Position numbers and translations under genes: made by a program. The notes under the pieces are model-generated. The model was given only the letters and a program-made list of their open reading frames with translations, ran no database searches and had not been told where the DNA came from. A DNA stretch of 11,240 bases from an uncultured Caldimicrobium sp. (GTDB lineage: Bacteria; Desulfobacterota; Thermodesulfobacteria; Thermodesulfobacteriales; Thermodesulfobacteriaceae): assembly GCA_938091475.1 (NCBI GenBank), contig CALLJI010000160.1, forward strand, positions 1-11,240, read 5' to 3'. Shown in pieces: positions 7,301 to 11,240 of the stretch (positions are counted from its first letter, which is position 1; the number at the start of each line of letters is the position of its first letter).

Positions 7301-8148
7301 CTTAGTATGTATTGGAGAGAGATAAAGAGAAGAATAAAGGTAAGAATTAAGCGGATAAGTTTTTGAGGGAATTTTTTTTGAAATTTGGCTCCCAAATATA
7401 AACCCAAGAGTCCACCCAAACCAAAGAGTAAACCTAAGAGAAAATCTGGTTTATGACCTCCTAAGGTAAAGATAATTACTCCTAAAACTGAGGTCAGAAA
7501 AGTTCCAAAGAGGGTTGCTCCTGCAAAAACATAGGGTGATATATTAAAAAAGGCTAATAAAAGAGGTGCCATTATTGCACCTCCACCAATTCCATAAACT
7601 CCTCCGATGATCCCAATTACCAGGGAGATAAAGATTATCAGAGGAGAGCTTAGGGAGTAAGTGGTATCTCCATATTGAAAGGAAAGCACTTTATAATTGA
7701 ATATGTATGTTTTAGGAGCCTGAGGAGAAAAGGAAGCTTCTTCTCTGGGAAAAAATAAATCATAGAGCAATTTTATAGCTATAAATAAAAGGACTCCTCC
7801 TACCAGGAATTTAAAATTTTTTAGATTTCTAAAGAGAGAAATTCTCAAAAAATAACCTATAATAACTCCCGGAAAAGTGCCAAGGGTTATTAAAAGAGTA
7901 AGAGGGTAATACAATCTTTTTTCCTTCCAATAGCGATATACTCCACTTGGTATAGCTATAACATTGAAAAGATGATTGGTTGCACTTACTGCAGGAGTGG
8001 TAAAATGGAGAATACTAACTTGGAAGGGTAAAAGCAAAAAGGCACCACTAACACCGCCTGTTGCGCAAAAAAAGGAGATAATAAAGGAAATTAAAGGAGG
8101 AATAAAAATATAAGTCTCAACTCCAGAGACAGGGAAAAAGTATTTCAT
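7285..8148 (-). CDS. TauE/SafE family membrane permease
   Basis: TauE/SafE proteins are multi-helix inner-membrane permeases linked to export or movement of sulfite, sulfoacetate and other small anions or sulfur compounds. The 287 residues form two hydrophobic halves of about four helices each, separated by a polar segment at about 134-165. The glycine-rich signature GGVYGIGGGAIMAPLLLA (182-199) opens the second half, and the weaker counterpart ATGGVSGAFLLLPF (29-42) opens the first, the usual internal duplication. The ATG at 8148 follows the protease stop codon by 7 bp, and GAGG, with its first two bases in the protease stop region, lies 10 nt upstream, so the two genes are co-transcribed. 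The last 11 bp overlap the 3' end of the siroheme decarboxylase on the other strand. Sulfite or another sulfur anion would suit a sulfur-metabolising host, but the sequence does not determine the substrate. Confidence 0.88.
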   Translation of the reverse strand: MKYFFPVSGVETYIFIPPLISFIISFFCATGGVSGAFLLLPFQVSILHFTTPAVSATNHLFNVIAIPSGVYRYWKEKRLYYPLTLLITLGTFPGVIIGYFLRISLFRNLKNFKFLVGGVLLFIAIKLLYDLFFPREEASFSPQAPKTYIFNYKVLSFQYGDTTYSLSSPLIIFISLVIGIIGGVYGIGGGAIMAPLLLAFFNISPYVFAGATLFGTFLTSVLGVIIFTLGGHKPDFLLGLLFGLGGLLGLYLGAKFQKKFPQKLIRLILTFILLFISLQYILSFFSS

Positions 8149-8155
8149 TCTCTTT

Positions 8156-9427
8156 CTACCTCAATCTTTGATATCTATTATAACAGTCCTGGTACCATTC
8201 AGCAGATTTTGGGCCAATTTCTAAAGCCTTTTGGTAGTTTGTTTTGGCTTTAGGAAAGTCTCTTAAGTTTTCATAGGTTCTTCCAGCATAGTAATAACTA
8301 ATGCCTTCAAAGGGAATAATTTTTTTCGCCTTTTCAAAATAAGCTAAGGCTCTCTCCCAATTTTGCAAATTAAATTCGGCTATACCGCAAAGCAGATGTG
8401 CTGAATATAGTTCAGGATTTAGTTTTAGGGCTTTAAAGGCATAGTCTCTTGCAGAGGAAAATTTCTTTTCTCTAAGAGAAAGTTTAGCTAAATGAAGATA
8501 AGCTGGTACATTATTAGGATATAGCTCTATAGCTTTTTGAAAATATTCTTTGGCTTTCTCATAATCTTTTTCTTTTAAAGCCTTTTTACCTTTATCTAAC
8601 TCTGCAAAAGAAGGTTGAGTGTCTAAAAGTGATTTTTTAATTTGATTAAATCTATGGGTAGTTTTTATGAAAGCTCCACTGGGTTTAATAAGATCTAATT
8701 TTTCTTGCCATTCCTTTATTCTACTTTCAGGTAAAGGATGCGTGGATAACCACTCGGGAGGTCTGCTTTTTTCCATTTTTTTAAATCTCTCAAAAACTTT
8801 TAACATTCCCTCAGGAGAGTATTCGGTTTTTAAAAGTAAGTTTAGGGCACTCTCATCAGCTTCTCTTTCCTGGTCCCTACTAAATTTGAGGCTAAGTAGT
8901 CCAGCAGAAATTTTACCTAATTGGAAAAGAATTTCCCCCGTGAGATTTTGAGGAAGGAAGAGAGAACCAATTTGTAAAATAAGGGATAGCCCAATTTGTT
9001 TCTCTACAAAGCTTGCATGATGCCTTCTTTCAATATGTCCTATTTCATGCCCCAATATTCCAGCAAGTTCATCTTCGTTTTCAAGGGTAAGAAATATACC
9101 TCTGGTGATTACTACCGGACCTCCGGGTAAAGCAAAGGCATTGATGACTCCAGAATTTACCAGATGAAATTGATAGGGCATCTCTCGATGGGCCTTTTTG
9201 GCTAATTTTTCTCCTATCTCTTGAATATACCTCTGCACAGATTCATCTGGATAAAGCCCCTCAAATTCATCTATAGCTGCAGGTAAGTATAATTTGCCGA
9301 GTTCAATTTCTTTCTCTAAGGATAAAATTTTAAAAAATCCCCTTCCTTCCCCTTGAGGTATGAGAAGGATAAATATTAGGAGAAGGATGGGCAGAAGTAA
9401 AATTTTAGAGAGAGTTTTGCTTTGCAC
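8156..9427 (-). CDS. M48 family zinc metalloprotease with C-terminal TPR repeats (BepA-like)
   Basis: M48 peptidases with TPR domains, such as E. coli BepA (YfgC), act in the periplasm on misassembled outer-membrane or envelope proteins. The 423 residues begin with a basic N-terminus and a hydrophobic stretch (about 8-24), a signal peptide or anchor. The catalytic domain has the zinc motif HEIGH (127-131), the downstream ExxxD motif (E187, D191) and STHPLPESR (228-236), whose His230 matches the conserved regulatory histidine of BepA. From about 275 to 415 there are roughly four TPR units (for example ALKEKDYEKAKEYFQKAIEL and ALAYFEKAKKI). The start is GTG at 9427, supported by a perfect AGGAGGT at 9435-9441, 7 nt away. 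It is first in an operon with the TauE/SafE permease. Its substrate is unknown. Confidence 0.93.
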   Translation of the reverse strand: MQSKTLSKILLLPILLLIFILLIPQGEGRGFFKILSLEKEIELGKLYLPAAIDEFEGLYPDESVQRYIQEIGEKLAKKAHREMPYQFHLVNSGVINAFALPGGPVVITRGIFLTLENEDELAGILGHEIGHIERRHHASFVEKQIGLSLILQIGSLFLPQNLTGEILFQLGKISAGLLSLKFSRDQEREADESALNLLLKTEYSPEGMLKVFERFKKMEKSRPPEWLSTHPLPESRIKEWQEKLDLIKPSGAFIKTTHRFNQIKKSLLDTQPSFAELDKGKKALKEKDYEKAKEYFQKAIELYPNNVPAYLHLAKLSLREKKFSSARDYAFKALKLNPELYSAHLLCGIAEFNLQNWERALAYFEKAKKIIPFEGISYYYAGRTYENLRDFPKAKTNYQKALEIGPKSAEWYQDCYNRYQRLR

Positions 9428-9428
9428 A

Positions 9429-9462
9429 GGGAATACCTCCTAAGGATTTCCCACAGGGAAAT
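9429..9462 (-). promoter_or_regulatory. Leader with two mutually exclusive hairpins
   Basis: On the minus-strand mRNA, ATTTCCC (9462-9456) can pair with GGGAAAT (9452-9446) around a TGT triloop, a 7 bp hairpin close to the predicted 5' end and 4 nt before the Shine-Dalgarno site. The same GGGAA (9452-9448) can instead pair with TTCCC (9433-9429), placing AGGAGGT in the 14 nt loop. The geometry arises because TTCCCTGTG occurs twice (9460-9452 and 9433-9425), the second copy containing the GTG start. The first hairpin should leave the ribosome site free and the second would tend to hide it. The first looks more stable, so the default state is probably open. Function is inferred from base pairing only. 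Confidence 0.35.
9435..9441 (-). promoter_or_regulatory. Shine-Dalgarno site of the M48 protease gene
   Basis: On the minus strand this reads AGGAGGT, 7 nt ahead of GTG at 9427. It fixes the GTG as the start codon and lies in the loop of a possible sequestering hairpin. Confidence 0.8.
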
Positions 9463-9470
9463 TTTAAATT

Positions 9471-9498
9471 ATTATAGAGAATTTTTTTCTTTTGAAAA
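9471..9498 (-). promoter_or_regulatory. Promoter of the M48 protease-TauE operon
   Basis: On the minus strand a consensus -10 TATAAT (9476-9471) is preceded by a 16 bp spacer and a -35-like TTTTCA (9498-9493), matching four of six bases of TTGACA. Transcription would start near 9464, giving a leader of about 37 nt. The exact -10 and the position ahead of a gene with a strong ribosome site support it. Confidence 0.6.
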
Positions 9499-9517
9499 GA
9501 GTTCATATTTTCCTATG

Positions 9518-9569
9518 ATTACTATTTCAAAAGGTCACATTTAATTACTATTTTGAAATGTCATAGTAA
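9518..9569. repeat. Two tandem imperfect 26 bp repeats
   Basis: Two adjoining 26 bp copies (9518-9543 and 9544-9569) share ATTACTATTT at their starts and a GTCA near positions 17-20; 20 of 26 positions agree. Within the pair, ATTTCAAAA (9524-9532) is also complementary to TTTTGAAAT (9551-9559). The pair lies about 20 bp upstream of the -35 of the protease promoter and just before the palindrome cluster. It could be a double operator site, or a remnant of a transposon end: tandem repeats with AAAxGTCA-like motifs are typical of some insertion-sequence termini such as those of the IS21 family. Confidence 0.6.
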
Positions 9570-9582
9570 AAATTTTAAAAGG

Positions 9583-10108
9583 GTAGGGGCGATTCACGAA
9601 CCGCCCACAAATTTGTAGAGGTTTAAAACCGTAGGGGCAGGGCTTGCCCCTGCCCAATTTTTTGTAGGGGCACGACATGTCGTGCCCAGCTTGGGCAGCC
9701 GCGAGGGCTGCCCTTACTATTTTTTGAATTCTTTGGCACAGCATGCTGTGCCCCTACATTACAATTCCTTTGTGAAAGCAGGGCTTGTCCCTGCCCAATC
9801 TTTGGTAGGGGCACGGCACCGCCGTGCCCAAAAATCAAATTTCTGAGTAAATCGTGATTTGCTTCTACAAGCACTTCTCGCAGGCTAAAGCCTGCGGCTA
9901 CCATTTTTATTCCTTGGGCACAACAAGACGAGCCCCTACTTCTCTTTTTTTTAATATTTCTAAAATTTTATAAATTGTAGGGGCATTCCAGTACGTGCCC
10001 AAAAGGGTTTAAAGCGTAGGCGCAATTCAAGAATTGCCCAAAGGTTTAATTTGTAGGGGCGATTCACGAATCGCCCCCAAATCTGTAGGAACTCAGCACT
10101 GCCGTGCC
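9583..10108. repeat. Right cluster of GC-rich palindromic repeats (about 15 units)
   Basis: The same family as at 54-410. Forward units: 9583-9606, a short one at 9615-9630, 9631-9655 (stem GGGCAGGG/CCCTGCCC), 9664-9687 (perfect 20 bp palindrome 9668-9687), 9772-9796, 9805-9829, 9977-10000 (decayed), 10016-10039 (stem GCAATTC/GAATTGC), 10053-10076 and 10085-10108 (decayed). Reverse units: 9693-9717, 9735-9757 (18 bp palindrome), 9845-9868 (AT-drifted) and 9916-9939 (decayed). Some cores recur in the left cluster: 10057-10076 equals 90-109, 9805-9829 is the reverse complement of 277-301, and 9735-9752 matches 192-209. Units lie 28-62 bp apart with AT-rich linkers often containing AAATTT. Reading frames here are repeat by-products. 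Confidence 0.88.
9879..9896. repeat. Hairpin of a second palindrome type inside the right cluster
   Basis: CGCAGGCT (9879-9886) and AGCCTGCG (9889-9896) make an 8 bp perfect stem with an AA loop. The unit lacks the GTAGGGGC border and the flanks (GCACTTCT before, GCTACC after) differ from the neighbouring units, so it seems to be a different repeat family inserted among them. Confidence 0.65.
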
Positions 10109-10337
10109 AAAAAGTTTTCGTATAAAAGAAAGCAAAATAAAAATAAGAATTAGAAAAGGAGATTTTTAAAGAATTTGTCCAAAAGAAAGAGAAAAAAATA
10201 ATAAATTTGAGATTATTAGCTATCTAACTTTGACTCATTTAATTTAATTTCAACTCTGAGAATGTTCCAAAAATTGTTATACATAACGGGTTAAGATAGT
10301 TCTATTGTTTTTATATTAATGATAAAATAATATTTTT
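10109..10337. other. AT-rich intergenic stretch before the transposase
   Basis: I see no gene here. It is very AT-rich. GTTAT-AC-ATAAC (10276-10287) is a small palindrome and TTGACT (10230-10235) resembles a -35 box but has no -10 at proper distance. The left end of the insertion sequence probably lies in this stretch or just before it, but the right end is outside the window, so the terminal inverted repeats cannot be matched. Confidence 0.5.
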
Positions 10338-11240
10338 ATGAGATGCGAAAAAAGCTTAACTACCATCAGACCAAGGGTGATCTACGCAATTATCAAACAA
10401 TTCTACAAGGAAAATCCACCAGAAAAACAACGAAGAGGGAGACCAAGAAAATACCCAGAGGAACTAATTCTATTCTTACTCCTGCTAAAAATTGTGTTAA
10501 AAGCAAGCTACAGGCAGCTTCTAAGCAGAGCTAAAGACTTCGATCCCAATGAACAAATACCCTCACTCCACAATACTTTCTATAGACTCAAACACTTACC
10601 AGAAGAGAGATTACAGCAATTTCTCAACTGGCTTGCAGAAAAGGGCATAAAATTGGAGCATAAAGCAAGGGAGGAGTTGGAGAAGAAAGGAGAGGAAGCC
10701 TATGCTATGGTAGATGGGACTGGAGTAGGATACAACACACCTTTTTATCTTAGGAACAAGCGTGGGAGAGAGATAAGGGAGATAAGAGGGCATGTGAAAG
10801 TAGTGGCGGTGTGTTATTGGCAGGGAAGGAGGAATTGGGTAATGGGTGTGAATGTGGGGTCGGCATATGGTGATGAGGGTAAGTTATTAATGGAGTTATT
10901 GAAGAGGATGGGAGAGGGTTTACTTCCCTGTGGCACGAAGATAGTGGGGGATAGATTTTATGGAATGAGGGTTAAGTTATTGGAGAAGATGGAGGAACTG
11001 GGGTATGAGCCCTTGGTATATTCGAGGGATACTGTATGGGTTAGAGTTAAATCTGAGGTTAGGAAGAGGGCGCAAGAGCGGGCAATGAGGCATAAGAGAA
11101 TAATGAGGGGTAGATATCGGATAGAGCAGGTATTTGGGAGTATAAAGAGGGCGTATGGGAGTTATTTGGAGGTGAGGAAGGAGCGGATGGCGAGGCTATT
11201 GGTGTTAGGTATGTTTATTATGTGGAATTTGGTAGGAGTG
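10338..11240 (+). CDS. DDE transposase of an IS4/IS5-like insertion sequence (cut by window edge)
   Basis: The frame opens at ATG 10338, the first start after an in-frame stop at 10323, and continues for 301 codons to the last base of the window without a stop. The N-terminal part has RRGRPRKYPEELILFLLLL (about 32-50), a typical DNA-binding region preceding the catalytic domain. The likely DDE triad is D126 in MVDGTGVGYNTP, D205 in VGDRFYGM (203-210) and E263 in RGRYRIEQVFGSIKRAYGS (257-275). The RxxxE...K/R arrangement with YRIEQVFGSIK is characteristic of IS4/IS5-superfamily transposases. After the triad only the closing helix (ARLLVLGMFIMWNLVGV) is visible, so little should be missing. It appears intact, with no frameshift in the visible part. 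No ribosome site is obvious, which is common for transposases. Base composition changes abruptly inside the gene (see findings). The exact IS family cannot be set without the ends. Confidence 0.85.
   Translation, partial: MRCEKSLTTIRPRVIYAIIKQFYKENPPEKQRRGRPRKYPEELILFLLLLKIVLKASYRQLLSRAKDFDPNEQIPSLHNTFYRLKHLPEERLQQFLNWLAEKGIKLEHKAREELEKKGEEAYAMVDGTGVGYNTPFYLRNKRGREIREIRGHVKVVAVCYWQGRRNWVMGVNVGSAYGDEGKLLMELLKRMGEGLLPCGTKIVGDRFYGMRVKLLEKMEELGYEPLVYSRDTVWVRVKSEVRKRAQERAMRHKRIMRGRYRIEQVFGSIKRAYGSYLEVRKERMARLLVLGMFIMWNLVGV

Noticed and set aside
8667..8951. Plus-strand 94-residue frame
   Set aside because: It lies fully antisense inside the M48 protease gene, whose motifs establish the real frame.
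9446..9466. Rho-independent terminator on the plus strand (ATTTCCC-ACA-GGGAAAT then TTTT)
   Set aside because: No plus-strand transcript should reach here, the stem is short and the T-run is only four bases. It makes more sense as a leader hairpin of the minus-strand gene.
9541..9904. Short minus-strand frames (9541-9744, 9623-9904)
   Set aside because: These are translations of repeat DNA with the same recurrent peptide strings as in the left cluster.
9583..10108. CRISPR array (regular units with spacers)
   Set aside because: The spacing varies from about 28 to 62 bp, units occur in both orientations, and the part that varies is the palindrome itself. There is no constant repeat, and no cas gene is present.
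10343..10534. 63-residue frame starting at ATG 10343
   Set aside because: It is a shifted-frame shadow of the transposase, whose own frame starts at 10338 and carries the DDE motifs.
10611..10793. Minus-strand 60-residue frame
   Set aside because: It is antisense to the transposase, with no ribosome site or recognisable family.

Overview
The window is AT-rich bacterial DNA holding two converging transcription units, a partial insertion sequence, and two clusters of GC-rich palindromic repeats that lie outside the genes. The gene content points to a thermophilic or anaerobic sulfur-metabolising bacterium, most plausibly of the Thermodesulfobacteriota. The reasons are the low GC, the fused siroheme decarboxylase (AhbA/AhbB type, used for heme synthesis by sulfate reducers and related anaerobes), the Lys/Glu/Ile-rich proteins and the TauE/SafE transporter. 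The lineage is an inference.

Left part (1-465): no gene, but about nine palindromic repeat units of the form GTAGGGGC-stem-loop-GCCC in both orientations. A good sigma-70 type promoter (TTGACA, 17 bp, TGC-TAACTT) follows at 437-465.

Plus-strand operon (496-7295): rpsU (ribosomal protein bS21), mutS2, dnaG (primase), rpoD (primary sigma factor) and a fused siroheme decarboxylase. This is the classical macromolecular-synthesis operon rpsU-dnaG-rpoD, with mutS2 inserted after rpsU and a heme gene attached at the end. The genes are tightly linked: adjacent stop and start for rpsU/mutS2, a 59 bp gap before dnaG, a 20 bp gap before rpoD, and an 11 bp overlap between rpoD and the decarboxylase. It joins translation, ribosome/DNA maintenance, replication priming, transcription initiation and heme synthesis under one upstream promoter.

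Minus-strand operon (9427 down to 7285): a secreted or membrane-anchored M48 metalloprotease with C-terminal TPR repeats, then a TauE/SafE membrane permease 7 bp downstream. It has its own promoter (9471-9498) and a 5' leader that can form two competing hairpins around the Shine-Dalgarno site. The two operons converge and their last genes overlap by 11 bp (7285-7295).

Right part (9428-11240): the leader and promoter of the protease operon, a tandem pair of imperfect 26 bp repeats (9518-9569), a second cluster of about 15 palindromic units (9583-10108), an AT-rich stretch with no recognisable gene, and a DDE transposase (10338 to the window edge) whose end lies beyond the window.

The most unusual signals are the repeat family, whose stems differ in sequence from unit to unit yet stay self-complementary; the promoter geometry that moves the rpsU start to a TTG codon; and the possible RNA switch in front of the protease gene. 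No complete new defence or mobile system is evident.
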